DNA from: Chitinophagaceae bacterium
GTDB taxonomy: Bacteria; Bacteroidota; Bacteroidia; Chitinophagales; Chitinophagaceae
DNA: 64,000 nt
Direction: 5' to 3'
NCBI GenBank assembly: GCA_019752295.1
Contig: JAIEMK010000027.1
Coordinates: 1 to 64,000 of the forward strand
Shown here: positions 26,687 to 35,716 of the stretch, one piece after another
Layout of the letters: each line of letters begins with the position of its first letter
Position numbering within the stretch: the first letter of the stretch is position 1
Translations under genes and position numbers: made by a program
Notes under the pieces: model-generated
What the model was told of the DNA's origin: nothing
The model's input: only the letters and a program-made list of their open reading frames with translations
Database searches by the model: none

Positions 26687-28801
26687 TTAAAACTTGGGAA
26701 CAATTCCCATATTAAACAGAATAAAAGAATAAATATCTGCGGTTGTTTCTATATTTTTTGCCGTATTACTGGCACCATGTCCCGAATTGGTATCAATCCT
26801 TATTACAGTTGGATTTTTGCTTGCATTTTTTTCCTGCAAAGTGGCAGCATACTTAAATGAATGTGCTGGTACTACACGATCATCATGGTCCGCAGTTGTA
26901 ATGAGGGTTGCAGGATATTTTGTTCCAGCCCTGATATTATGCAGGGGAGAATATTTGTATTGTGCTTCAAACTCTTCTTTATTATCGCTGGAACCATAGT
27001 CTGCAATCCAGTTCCATCCAATGGTAAATTTTTGAAAGCGTAACATATCCATCACACCTACCTGTGCTATCGTAACTTTCATCAAATCCGGTCGCTGATT
27101 CATAACTGCCCCAACCAATAAACCTCCATTGCTACCTCCTCGTATGGCGAGGAAATTAGTAGATGTATATTTTTTACTAATCAGGAATTCACCCGCTGCA
27201 ATAAAATCGTCGAATACATTTTGCTTTTTTAATTTCATTCCGGCTTCATGCCATTTTTCGCCATACTCTGCACCGCCACGAAGATTGGCCACTGCATAGA
27301 TTCCGCCTTGCTCCATCCACGGAATCAGGGCTGCACTAAATGCTGGCGTGGAGCTAATATTAAATCCACCATAGCCATACAAGATGGTGGGGTTCTTGCC
27401 ATCTTTTTTTAATCCCTTTTTATATACCAAGAACATCGGAATCTTTGTTTGGTCCTTGCTGCTGTAAAATACCTGTTCTACCGTATAATCTGCGGGATCG
27501 AATTGCAATTCCGGTTTTTGAAAAACGGTGCTGCTGCCTGTTGCAATATCGTATTTGAAAATGGTGGCAGGATAATTAAAAGTAGAGAATGTGTAAAATG
27601 TAAAAGGATCGGATTGTTCACCGCCAAATCCACCTGCATTTCCAAGTGAAGGTAATTTTACTTCACTCTGTAATTTTCCTTCAAAGTCGTAAACATAAAT
27701 CCTACTGGTAACATCTTTTAAATAGTTGGCAAATAATTTCCCGCCAACACTCGATACACTCGTTAAAGGTTCGGACTTTTCTGGTAAAATGGTTTTCCAA
27801 TTTGCTTTTTCAGGGTGATAACTTGACACTTTCATGAGTTTACCATTCTGTGCATTCTCATTGGTTTCGATTAATAAATCAGAACCGATATTATCAACAA
27901 TACTGTAACGAAAATTTCCGGGCTCAGCAATAATGGGTTTGAATGATTTGTCTGCCGCTTGCTGATCCGAGAACAAAATGGCATTGCCATCTAATCCTTT
28001 TCCTCTGTCCGAAATATTTAGAAAAGCAAATCTTTCATCATCTGTGGTGGAAACTCCATGAAAGCGCTGCGGATTTTTGGGATCATCATAAATTAATTTA
28101 TCATCAGTCTGCTTGGTTCCAACCAGATGATACCAAACCTGGTGATTTTCGTTTTTTGTGGAAAGCTCTTTTCCCTTCTCAGGAGCCGGATAGCGACTAT
28201 AATAAAAACCATTTCCCTTCCACGCAATCCCTGAAACCTTTACCCAGCTTAAGGTATCGCCCATATCCATTCCGGTTTGCATATCGCGAACATAGTATTC
28301 TTGCCAATCACTTCCTCCTTTCGAAATGCCCCATGCCGCATAACGCCCGTCTTTATTTAAAACAAAGCCAATTAAACGGGTAGTGCCATCAGGTGAAAGT
28401 ATATTGGGATTTAAAACGAGTTCGGGAGCGCCATTTATTCCCTTTTGGCGATAAAGCACAGATTGGTTTTGTAATCCGTCATTCTTATAAAAATAAAACC
28501 ATTCGCCTTTTCTTTGAGGGCTGGAAAACTTAGCATAATTACTCAGTTTTTCTATACGCTTTTTAAAACCCTCTCTATACGGGATTTGGGATAAATATTT
28601 GAACGTTACTTCGTTCTGAGCTTTCACCCAGGCTTTCGTATCATCGCTATGATCATCTTCCAGCCATCGATAAGGGTCTGCTACCGATACGCCATGGTAA
28701 TTGTCAACCTGATTTACTTTTTTGGTAACAGGATAGTTTAATTGTGCCTGAATCATGATAAAAGAAAAACTACATGCAAGAAGAATGGATAATTTTTTCA
28801 T
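26687..28801 (-). CDS. Prolyl oligopeptidase family serine peptidase (S9), exported
   Basis: A 704-residue enzyme with a signal peptide (KKLSILLACSFSFIMIQAQ). An N-terminal seven-bladed propeller starts with GVSVADPYRWLEDDHSDDTK. The C-terminal alpha/beta hydrolase has the nucleophile in RGGSNGGLL near residue 557, the aspartate in TADHDDRVVPAHS near residue 637, and the histidine in NSGHGA near residue 674. It cleaves peptides after proline and probably acts in the periplasm. The frame runs on through the upstream repeat to 28861, but that extension is broken by stops in the other two repeat copies, so the ATG at 28801 is preferred. Confidence 0.93.
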   Translation of the reverse strand: MKKLSILLACSFSFIMIQAQLNYPVTKKVNQVDNYHGVSVADPYRWLEDDHSDDTKAWVKAQNEVTFKYLSQIPYREGFKKRIEKLSNYAKFSSPQRKGEWFYFYKNDGLQNQSVLYRQKGINGAPELVLNPNILSPDGTTRLIGFVLNKDGRYAAWGISKGGSDWQEYYVRDMQTGMDMGDTLSWVKVSGIAWKGNGFYYSRYPAPEKGKELSTKNENHQVWYHLVGTKQTDDKLIYDDPKNPQRFHGVSTTDDERFAFLNISDRGKGLDGNAILFSDQQAADKSFKPIIAEPGNFRYSIVDNIGSDLLIETNENAQNGKLMKVSSYHPEKANWKTILPEKSEPLTSVSSVGGKLFANYLKDVTSRIYVYDFEGKLQSEVKLPSLGNAGGFGGEQSDPFTFYTFSTFNYPATIFKYDIATGSSTVFQKPELQFDPADYTVEQVFYSSKDQTKIPMFLVYKKGLKKDGKNPTILYGYGGFNISSTPAFSAALIPWMEQGGIYAVANLRGGAEYGEKWHEAGMKLKKQNVFDDFIAAGEFLISKKYTSTNFLAIRGGSNGGLLVGAVMNQRPDLMKVTIAQVGVMDMLRFQKFTIGWNWIADYGSSDNKEEFEAQYKYSPLHNIRAGTKYPATLITTADHDDRVVPAHSFKYAATLQEKNASKNPTVIRIDTNSGHGASNTAKNIETTADIYSFILFNMGIVPKF

Positions 28802-28802
28802 G

Positions 28803-28885
28803 TGTTTTTTATTGATTTTGGTTACATGTAATTCGCTAACAAACATTTCAGTTGGGGTCAAATTTTTGTTATGCTCATTTCATGT
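28803..28885 (-). repeat. 83-bp leader repeat, copy 3 (inverted)
   Basis: Third unit, on the minus strand, so it has the same orientation relative to its downstream gene as copies 1 and 2. The palindrome arms are at 28866-28872 and 28837-28843. It begins with CATGAAATGAGC (28885 leftward) and ends at the CATGAAA that holds the start codon of the prolyl oligopeptidase gene. Confidence 0.85.
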
Positions 28886-28987
28886 GCTGATTTTAACAAT
28901 CACCAATATAAAAAAATAATCCCAACACCACATTTCATTTTGATGAATGAATGAGCGGTACAATCTGATAAGAATTTGGAACAGTGT

Positions 28988-29365
28988 TTAAGCTTGTTTG
29001 CTATAATAAGGAATATCATCCCTCGAAACAGTTTCTTTTTGCTGCCAGTAGGCAAGTGTAACGGTATGTCCGTCTGCAGATTTTAATAATCTGCCATATA
29101 CAGCATTTACTGGATTAAAAAACAGGTTTGTAACGCCTACTGTAAAGGTTTCCTGTGCTTCAACGGCGGGAGTTGTTTCGGTTTCTGGTACAACTGGTGC
29201 AGCCGCCACTTTTGCAGGAGGAGAAGGCACCACCACAACTTTTAATCCGTTTATTTCAAGCAATGGCTTTAAGAAAGCAACACGCTCGGCTGATACGCTT
29301 TTTTCAACGATGGCACATTTTATTCCATCCAGTTCTTCTGATATATGATTTGAATTAATTGCCAT
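28988..29365 (-). CDS. Protein of unknown function downstream of nuoN
   Basis: I do not recognise this 125-residue soluble protein. The N-terminal part (SEELDGIKCAIVEKSVSAER, then FLKPLLEINGLKVVVVPSP) has an alpha/beta pattern. A Pro/Ala/Val/Thr-rich linker follows (about residues 48-72), and then a beta-rich end containing VGVTNLFFNPVNAVYGRLLK. It lies 23 bases after the nuoN stop in the same direction and may be the last gene of the complex I operon, but nothing links it functionally. Confidence 0.55.
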   Translation of the reverse strand: MAINSNHISEELDGIKCAIVEKSVSAERVAFLKPLLEINGLKVVVVPSPPAKVAAAPVVPETETTPAVEAQETFTVGVTNLFFNPVNAVYGRLLKSADGHTVTLAYWQQKETVSRDDIPYYSKQA

Positions 29366-29388
29366 AACAATATTTGATCTTGAATGTT

Positions 29389-30798
29389 TTAAAAATTACA
29401 GAACGAAAAAATGTATTCATATACCCAGCTAAGAAAACCAACTGATATAGTGCCTATCAAACAAATAACCATCGCCAGTTTTGGCAGGGGAGGAGTTTTG
29501 ATAGCAGGTATGGGTGAGTTGTTCTGATCCATGAAAATGGCTTTCACTATCCTTAAATAATAGTAGAATGAAATGATCATATTCAATGCAGCAAAAATAA
29601 TCCACACATAATTTCCTCTTTCTGCACCTGCCATGATCAGGAAAAACTTGCCAAAAAATCCTGCCGTAGGTGGTACTCCCGCTAATGAAAATAGGGCAAT
29701 AGCCAATACCCAAGAGAGGAAGGGATTGGTTTTATAAAACCCTTTAAAATCTTCAATAGATTCTTTTCCTGTTGTTGCAGAAACCAATCCTACTACACCA
29801 AAAGCAGCCAGATTGGAAAATAAATAAATAACCAAAAAGTAAATTACTGAAGCCATTCCGATTTTTGACGAACCCGATAAACCAAGTAATATAAAACCCA
29901 CTTGCGCAATGGATGAAAATGCAAGAAACCTTTTTAAATTATTCTGACGGATTGCAAACAGATTACCTATTAAAATGGTGAATACACTTAACAGGAATAT
30001 CATGAAATACCACTGTGTTTCCATATTCCGGAATACGCTATACAATACCGTCATGAAAATAAATAGGATTGCAGATTTGGATATTACAGACAGGTAGGCA
30101 GTAACAGGAACAGGAGCACCTTCATAAACATCGGCTGTCCATAAATGAAATGGTACCACCGAAATTTTAAAACTAAAACCTGCTAATATTAAAATGAAAA
30201 TAAGGGTATTGAGTGTATTGCTATGGATTGCAGGAGCAATTTCGTAGAAGAATAAACTTCCCGTAACACCGTATAATAATGAAATACCGAACAATAGAAT
30301 AGCTGAGGAGAAGGCCGAAGAAATGATCAGCTTCATGGCAGCTTCTGATGACTTTCTTTTCTCCAGATCAAAGTTTGCTAAAGCGGCAAGCGGTATGGTT
30401 GATAGTTCCAATCCTAAATAAAATATCAGCAAATTACCGCTCGAAATCATAAAGAACATGCCCAGCAAAGTGGAAAGCATTAAAATATAAAATTCTAATA
30501 AATGCTTGTGCTCTTTTAACCATGGATAGGCGATCAGCGAAATGAGATAGACGCCAAGATTAAGTATGTTTTTCTGTAAAAAAATCAAGTCGTTCGACAG
30601 ATACATGCCATTAAATAAACTACCGGGAAGATTATTGATAAACCCGGCGATCAGATTGATCAGTAACAGAAAATTGATAAAGTATAATAAAGATTCATTC
30701 TTCCATTCTTTTGATCCCACTTTTATAAATAGCAGGATAAAGATGATGGCGAGGATCAACCATTCGGACTTAAGTACTTGTAAATATTCGTTCAGCAT
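29389..30798 (-). CDS. nuoN: NADH-quinone oxidoreductase subunit N
   Basis: A 469-residue antiporter-like membrane subunit with about 14 helices. ISVVPFHLWTADVYEGAPVPVTAYLS (around residue 215) is the conserved discontinuous-helix region, with the proton-channel lysine in SFKISVVPFH. FSLAGVPPTAGFFGKF is the second family motif. It is one of the three proton-pumping modules and is the last nuo gene of the cluster. It follows nuoM by 29 bases. Confidence 0.95.
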   Translation of the reverse strand: MLNEYLQVLKSEWLILAIIFILLFIKVGSKEWKNESLLYFINFLLLINLIAGFINNLPGSLFNGMYLSNDLIFLQKNILNLGVYLISLIAYPWLKEHKHLLEFYILMLSTLLGMFFMISSGNLLIFYLGLELSTIPLAALANFDLEKRKSSEAAMKLIISSAFSSAILLFGISLLYGVTGSLFFYEIAPAIHSNTLNTLIFILILAGFSFKISVVPFHLWTADVYEGAPVPVTAYLSVISKSAILFIFMTVLYSVFRNMETQWYFMIFLLSVFTILIGNLFAIRQNNLKRFLAFSSIAQVGFILLGLSGSSKIGMASVIYFLVIYLFSNLAAFGVVGLVSATTGKESIEDFKGFYKTNPFLSWVLAIALFSLAGVPPTAGFFGKFFLIMAGAERGNYVWIIFAALNMIISFYYYLRIVKAIFMDQNNSPIPAIKTPPLPKLAMVICLIGTISVGFLSWVYEYIFSFCNF

Positions 30799-30827
30799 AT
30801 CGTAAGTTTCAAATTTTCAGTTAGCAT

Positions 30828-32330
30828 TTATTTTATAAGCGCTACTCCGAGTTTATTGATAATAAATTCTGTACCGGGTTGTATTAAATTAATCAGCCAG
30901 AATGGTGCCAGTCCAACTACCAGAATTCCGGTAATCAGCAAGCCGGCTGCAAATTTTTCGTTCCATGTTGCATCACTTAATTGATCATAAGATTTATTCG
31001 TGATGGGGCCCATAATAGTTTGCCCTGCTGCACGCAATATGTATACTGCAGTTACTACAATAGATGCACAAGCAAGTATGGTGGCTAATCGATACATCTT
31101 ATCCGGGTTTTCCCAGGAACCAATGAATACGGTCATTTCAGCCACAAATCCGCTAAATCCTGGTAAGCCCAGTGAGCTCAAGCCTGCAATAACAAATACG
31201 GTTGAAATAAATGGCATGATCTTCAATAAGCCACCTAATTGAGCTACCATTCGGGTATGTGTTCTGCTATAGATCATGCCAATAGCAGCGAAGAATAAGG
31301 CTGTCATTAATCCGTGCGAAACCATTTGCATTACAGCACCGGTAATGGATGTTTGGGTGAGCATCCCAATTCCTAATAAAACAAATCCGCAATGACTAAT
31401 CGAAGAATAAGCGTTGATGTATTTTAAATCCGTTTGCATCATGGTAGCGAATGCACCGTAGATGATTGCGATGGTGGAAACTAAAATGATCACCCAGGAA
31501 TATGCATGTGCCGCATCGGGCATCAAGAATGTGGCTACTCTTAAACAACCATAGCCTCCCAATTTCATAGAGATGCCCGCCAAAAACATGGAAGCTGCAG
31601 TAGGTGCCGACGCGTGACCATCCGGAACCCAGGTATGAAATGGAAAGATAGCTGTGAAGATGCCGAAGCCGATAAAGGCAAATGGGAAAAACATTTTTTG
31701 TATTTCAATCGGGATATTCATTTTTGATAAGAGCAGCAGATCAAAAGTATGTGTACCTGTGCCTGTATGAGAGTTAAAATAAATTCCGAAAATGCCCACC
31801 AATATCAGTGCAGAGCCACCCATTAGCATGAGGGCCAGTTTCATGGCACTATATTCTTTCTTTCCACTCCCCCAAATACCGATGAGTAAAAATTTAGGGA
31901 TAACGGCTACTTCTAAAAAGAAGAACATTGTAAAAATGTCGAGTGATATAAAGAAACCATATGCTCCCAGACTCAACAATATTAGAAGGAAGAAGAATTC
32001 TTTAGATAGTGTTTCCATATGCCAGGAAACCAGAATTCCGGCTACTACTATAAATGTTGTTAGCAGAATCATTGCAATTGAAATGCCATCAACGCCAATA
32101 TGGTACTGCAAATTAAGTGGGGCGTACCAGTTTTGGATATATTCAAATAGCATCTGCGACTTGTTGCCTTCGGCTCTTTGCTGATAATAGGCCATCAGCA
32201 GTTTCAATGCAAGAGCAAGTTGCAAAAGCGCACCTGCAAGCGAGATACTGCGAATTTGTTTTAGATTCTGCGCAAACAAAATAGCAACAGCAGTAAACAA
32301 AGGAAATAATAAGAATAAAGTCAGGTTCAT
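30828..32330 (-). CDS. nuoM: NADH-quinone oxidoreductase subunit M
   Basis: A 500-residue antiporter-like subunit. Features are GVDGISIAMILLTTF, FFFLEVAVIPKFLLIG with the conserved glutamate, FPFHTWVPDGHASAPTAASMFLAG, YSSISHCGFVLLG, and GLPGFSGFVAE near residue 390. It forms part of the membrane arm that translocates protons. Gene order nuoL-M-N is the usual one, with 10 bases to nuoL. Confidence 0.96.
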   Translation of the reverse strand: MNLTLFLLFPLFTAVAILFAQNLKQIRSISLAGALLQLALALKLLMAYYQQRAEGNKSQMLFEYIQNWYAPLNLQYHIGVDGISIAMILLTTFIVVAGILVSWHMETLSKEFFFLLILLSLGAYGFFISLDIFTMFFFLEVAVIPKFLLIGIWGSGKKEYSAMKLALMLMGGSALILVGIFGIYFNSHTGTGTHTFDLLLLSKMNIPIEIQKMFFPFAFIGFGIFTAIFPFHTWVPDGHASAPTAASMFLAGISMKLGGYGCLRVATFLMPDAAHAYSWVIILVSTIAIIYGAFATMMQTDLKYINAYSSISHCGFVLLGIGMLTQTSITGAVMQMVSHGLMTALFFAAIGMIYSRTHTRMVAQLGGLLKIMPFISTVFVIAGLSSLGLPGFSGFVAEMTVFIGSWENPDKMYRLATILACASIVVTAVYILRAAGQTIMGPITNKSYDQLSDATWNEKFAAGLLITGILVVGLAPFWLINLIQPGTEFIINKLGVALIK

Positions 32331-32340
32331 GTGTTATAAT

Positions 32341-34275
32341 TTATTTCCACAGGTAAATGAATGCAATAACTAATCCGGCAACACCTCCAAAAAAATACAA
32401 AGCATAGTCTTGTACTTTTCCCGATTGGTATCCCTTAATCATATCCGACAGGTATCCGGTAATCTTAGCCAGAAGGTTCATAAAACCGTCTACAATATTT
32501 TTATCAAACCATGCTGCTGGCCGGCCAATCAGATTAAACAATATTTTTTTTGTAACAAATAAGTACAGTTCATCAATATAAAATTTGTGTAAAGCAGATT
32601 TATAAATGCCCCCTAATTGTGTTGCAATTCTGCCCGGTAATTCATTTGCAGTTATGAATAAGCGTGTTGCAAATAATATGCCTCCCAATGCCAATGCAAC
32701 AGGTAGGATGGAAAATGTAATGGGTACTTTTGAATGAATGGGTGCACCATCAGCACTAATCCAATTTGCAATTGGTGTGAAGCCTGCAAATAATGCGAGC
32801 ACAGCAAGAATCATCAAAGGAATTTTCATTGTCCATGTCCCTTCTCCATGATGTGCATGATGCGTATCGGCAGGTTTACTCCAGAATATGGAATAATATA
32901 AACGGAACATATAAAATGCGGTAAGCCCGGATGTGAATAGTGCAATTCCATAAACCAATCTATTGGATTCGAATGCTGCCATTAATATTTCCTCTTTACT
33001 AAAGAATCCGGAAAAAGGAGGAATACCTGCAATGGCCAGACAAGCAATTAGAAAACAGATATGTGTAATCGGCATCAGTTTTCTGAGGCCACCCATATCT
33101 TTCATTTCATTACTATGCACCATATGTATTACTGATCCTGCACCAAGAAATAATAGCGATTTGAAAAAAGCATGTGTAAATAAGTGAAACATAGAGCCCA
33201 TATAACCCAGACCATCTTCGCCGCTATATTTTGAAACGCCCAGCGCAAACATCATATAACCTATCTGCGACATGGTAGAATATGCAAGCACTCTTTTGAT
33301 ATCTGTTTGTGTGCATGCAATGATGGCTGCGAAGAATGCAGAAAAAGCTCCGGTATAAGTTACTACCTGAAGCGCTTCCGGATCAGATAAGGCAAACACA
33401 GGAAACAATCTTGCTACTAGAAACACACCTGCCACTACCATCGTTGCGGCGTGGATCAGTGCTGATACAGGTGTGGGGCCTTCCATCGCATCGGGTAACC
33501 AAATATGTAATGGAAACATTGCCGACTTACCAGCACCGCCCATGAATACCAGTAATAGTGCCCATGTTAGTGCCGATACACCCAAAAAAGAAGCCGAATT
33601 AATTGCGATCAGATAGGGAGATCCGGTATTTGTGAGGCGCTCAATTAATATCCCAAAATCAAGTGTATGAGAATAAAACGAGAGCACCAGTATACCAATT
33701 AAAAAACCAAGGTCTGCAAAACGGGTAACAATAAAAGCTTTCTTCGAAGCAGCTACTGCACTTGGCTTTTCAAAATAAAATCCAATCAAAAGGAAAGAAG
33801 ATACGCCTACCAATTCCCAGAATAAATATATCTGGAAAATATTAGAAGAAAGCACCAATCCCAACATGGAAAAAGTAAATAGCGAAAGGAATCCATAGTA
33901 AGTTGCAAATCTGGGTTCGCCCTTCATATAACCTAAACTGAATAGGTGTACCATTAGCGAAACAAATGTTACAACTACCAGCATCATTACGGTAATGGGA
34001 TCTATCAGTATTCCCATATCGATGGAGAGGCTTGGCGAAAATTGAAGCCAGGTATATTTAAAAACAGAAATTTTCTGAAAAACACCGTTGCTCTTTCCAG
34101 AAACAAAAAAGTATTCGTATGCTGTAATTAAAGAAAGCAGGGTAGAGGCTAACAAAGAGAGCGTGCCGATTACTCCGGCCGAGCCTGAAAAATATTTTCT
34201 TCCAAAAAGCCCCAATATAAAAAAGCAGGCAAGTGGAATTAAAGGAATAAGTGCGATATAAATTGGATGACTCAT
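32341..34275 (-). CDS. nuoL: NADH-quinone oxidoreductase subunit L
   Basis: A 644-residue subunit, the largest of the membrane arm. Family segments are FFSKEEILMAAFE, FPLHIWLPDAMEGPTPVSALIHAATMV with the channel residues, and YSTMSQIGYMMFALG. The C-terminal part is predicted to include the long lateral helix that runs along the arm in this subunit. It is separated by 42 bases from nuoK. Confidence 0.97.
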   Translation of the reverse strand: MSHPIYIALIPLIPLACFFILGLFGRKYFSGSAGVIGTLSLLASTLLSLITAYEYFFVSGKSNGVFQKISVFKYTWLQFSPSLSIDMGILIDPITVMMLVVVTFVSLMVHLFSLGYMKGEPRFATYYGFLSLFTFSMLGLVLSSNIFQIYLFWELVGVSSFLLIGFYFEKPSAVAASKKAFIVTRFADLGFLIGILVLSFYSHTLDFGILIERLTNTGSPYLIAINSASFLGVSALTWALLLVFMGGAGKSAMFPLHIWLPDAMEGPTPVSALIHAATMVVAGVFLVARLFPVFALSDPEALQVVTYTGAFSAFFAAIIACTQTDIKRVLAYSTMSQIGYMMFALGVSKYSGEDGLGYMGSMFHLFTHAFFKSLLFLGAGSVIHMVHSNEMKDMGGLRKLMPITHICFLIACLAIAGIPPFSGFFSKEEILMAAFESNRLVYGIALFTSGLTAFYMFRLYYSIFWSKPADTHHAHHGEGTWTMKIPLMILAVLALFAGFTPIANWISADGAPIHSKVPITFSILPVALALGGILFATRLFITANELPGRIATQLGGIYKSALHKFYIDELYLFVTKKILFNLIGRPAAWFDKNIVDGFMNLLAKITGYLSDMIKGYQSGKVQDYALYFFGGVAGLVIAFIYLWK

Positions 34276-34317
34276 GTTAACAGTTGTTGTTATGATAAGT
34301 GAATTCGCTAATTTTTT

Positions 34318-34632
34318 TTAATATTTCATTTCACCGGCATCTTCCACGTCGATTGAATGATGACTTCTGTATAAATTAATAATGATCGCAATTGCAACTG
34401 CTGCTTCCGCAGCGGCGATCGTAATAACGAAAATGCTGAAGAATACTCCATCCAGTTTATCGGGATAGAGATATTTGTTAAATGCAACAAAATTGATGTT
34501 CACGCTATTTAGCATCAGCTCAATCGACATCAGCATTGTGATCATGTTTCTTCTTGTAAATAAGCCATAAGCACCGATAAAGAATAGGCCAATACTTAGA
34601 AAAAGAATCTGATTTAAAGGAATTTCATTCAT
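34318..34632 (-). CDS. nuoK: NADH-quinone oxidoreductase subunit K
   Basis: A 104-residue, three-helix subunit of normal length. The second helix has MLMSIELMLNSVNINFVAF with the conserved glutamate, and the third AAAEAAVAIAIIINLYR with the second buried glutamate. Both lie on the proton path through the membrane arm. It follows nuoJ by 19 bases. Confidence 0.96.
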   Translation of the reverse strand: MNEIPLNQILFLSIGLFFIGAYGLFTRRNMITMLMSIELMLNSVNINFVAFNKYLYPDKLDGVFFSIFVITIAAAEAAVAIAIIINLYRSHHSIDVEDAGEMKY

Positions 34633-34651
34633 ATGCTTATTGAATATTATT

Positions 34652-35179
34652 TTAAGAAATGGTAGTTGGTTGTTCCTTTTGTTTTATCGCAATTACAATA
34701 CAGCCAATCATTGCAGCAAGCAATAAAATACTGATCAGTTCAAAGGGTAATAAGTATCCGTAATTTTTAGTATCGAGCATTTGCGTGCCAATATCGTTGA
34801 TGCGTAAAACAAAAGTACCCTCGCTACCTGCTTTAAAATTGTATTGACTAATTAAGCGAACCATAAATGCAGTTCCAAAAATCACAGCCAACGCCGAAAA
34901 AATACTTCTCATTAAAATGGGTTTTGGCATTTCTTCGCCCGACTTGATGGTAAGAAAAATAGAGAAGATAATCAACACCACAATCCCGCCTACATAAACA
35001 ATTATTTGAACTGCAGCCAGAAATTCTAATTGCATCCAGAAATAAAGAGAAGCAACTCCAATAAGAGAGAACAAAAGCCAGATCGATGCTCTGAATATTT
35101 TTCGGGTGGTTACCGCTAAAATTCCTGTAGCAAGAATAAATGCGGCGATGATATAGAATATAATAGATGATGCGCTCAT
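34652..35179 (-). CDS. nuoJ: NADH-quinone oxidoreductase subunit J
   Basis: A 175-residue five-helix subunit. The third helix carries AAVQIIVYVGGIVVLIIFSIF with the pi-bulge region that links quinone chemistry to pumping. The C-terminal helix is LISILLLAAMIGCIVIAIKQ. Position between nuoI and nuoK is canonical. Confidence 0.94.
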   Translation of the reverse strand: MSASSIIFYIIAAFILATGILAVTTRKIFRASIWLLFSLIGVASLYFWMQLEFLAAVQIIVYVGGIVVLIIFSIFLTIKSGEEMPKPILMRSIFSALAVIFGTAFMVRLISQYNFKAGSEGTFVLRINDIGTQMLDTKNYGYLLPFELISILLLAAMIGCIVIAIKQKEQPTTIS

Positions 35180-35195
35180 ATGCTTGTTTTATTTT

Positions 35196-35672
35196 TTATT
35201 CTACTCCTGCTTTTAGTTTAGAACCTGGTTTATTCAATTGTTTGGTTAAGAGTCCTCTGTTGTACACACTATGTTCGAATGTTTGTGCCATTTTGATAGC
35301 CCCAGTAGGGCAAGCATCTACACACAAATTGCACATGGTACACAATTCAAGGTGATATACAAAAGTGTCGATCGCTTTTTTCTTTTTCCCTTCCGGACTG
35401 ATATCAAACTTGTTGATGATTTTGATTGTGCCATTGGGACAAGCCAGTTCACAGGCTGAACAACCTGTACAGGCGTGTTCGTTGTTTTCGTCGTGTGTCA
35501 TTACCACTTCTCCACGAAACCGTTCTGGCAAATTTAACTCCAACCGATTTTCAGGATAGTTTTGTGTAATGATTTCTTTATGGTGCGTAAAGTAATATCC
35601 GGTTCTGTTCATCCCAACCAGCAAAGACCTGATCGCTCCATAAATGTCTTTGATATAATCTACTATAAACAT
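35196..35672 (-). CDS. nuoI: NADH-quinone oxidoreductase subunit I (two 4Fe-4S clusters)
   Basis: A 158-residue ferredoxin-like subunit. The two cluster motifs are CTGCSACELACPNGTI near residue 70 and CTMCNLCVDACPTGAI near residue 115, each with CxxCxxCxxxCP. The clusters form part of the electron wire to cluster N2 in NuoB. In complexes lacking NuoE, NuoF and NuoG, this region is the entry side for electrons. It lies 44 bases after nuoH. Confidence 0.96.
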   Translation of the reverse strand: MFIVDYIKDIYGAIRSLLVGMNRTGYYFTHHKEIITQNYPENRLELNLPERFRGEVVMTHDENNEHACTGCSACELACPNGTIKIINKFDISPEGKKKKAIDTFVYHLELCTMCNLCVDACPTGAIKMAQTFEHSVYNRGLLTKQLNKPGSKLKAGVE

Positions 35673-35716
35673 TGTACTGTTTTAATTTCAGTTTAAAATT
35701 GGTTCACATACACTAT

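Noticed and set aside
27943..28383. 146-codon plus-strand frame inside the prolyl oligopeptidase gene
   Set aside because: Antisense shadow; no family signature and biased codon phase belongs to the minus strand.
28802..28861. N-terminal extension of the prolyl oligopeptidase through the leader repeat
   Set aside because: The same frame has stop codons in copies 1 and 2, and the signal peptide begins at the ATG at 28801.
25971..28885. Integron cassette array with attC sites
   Set aside because: The arms resemble attC in shape, but the core is GTTAGCG rather than GTTRRRY, there is no integrase, and the genes are convergent rather than head to tail.
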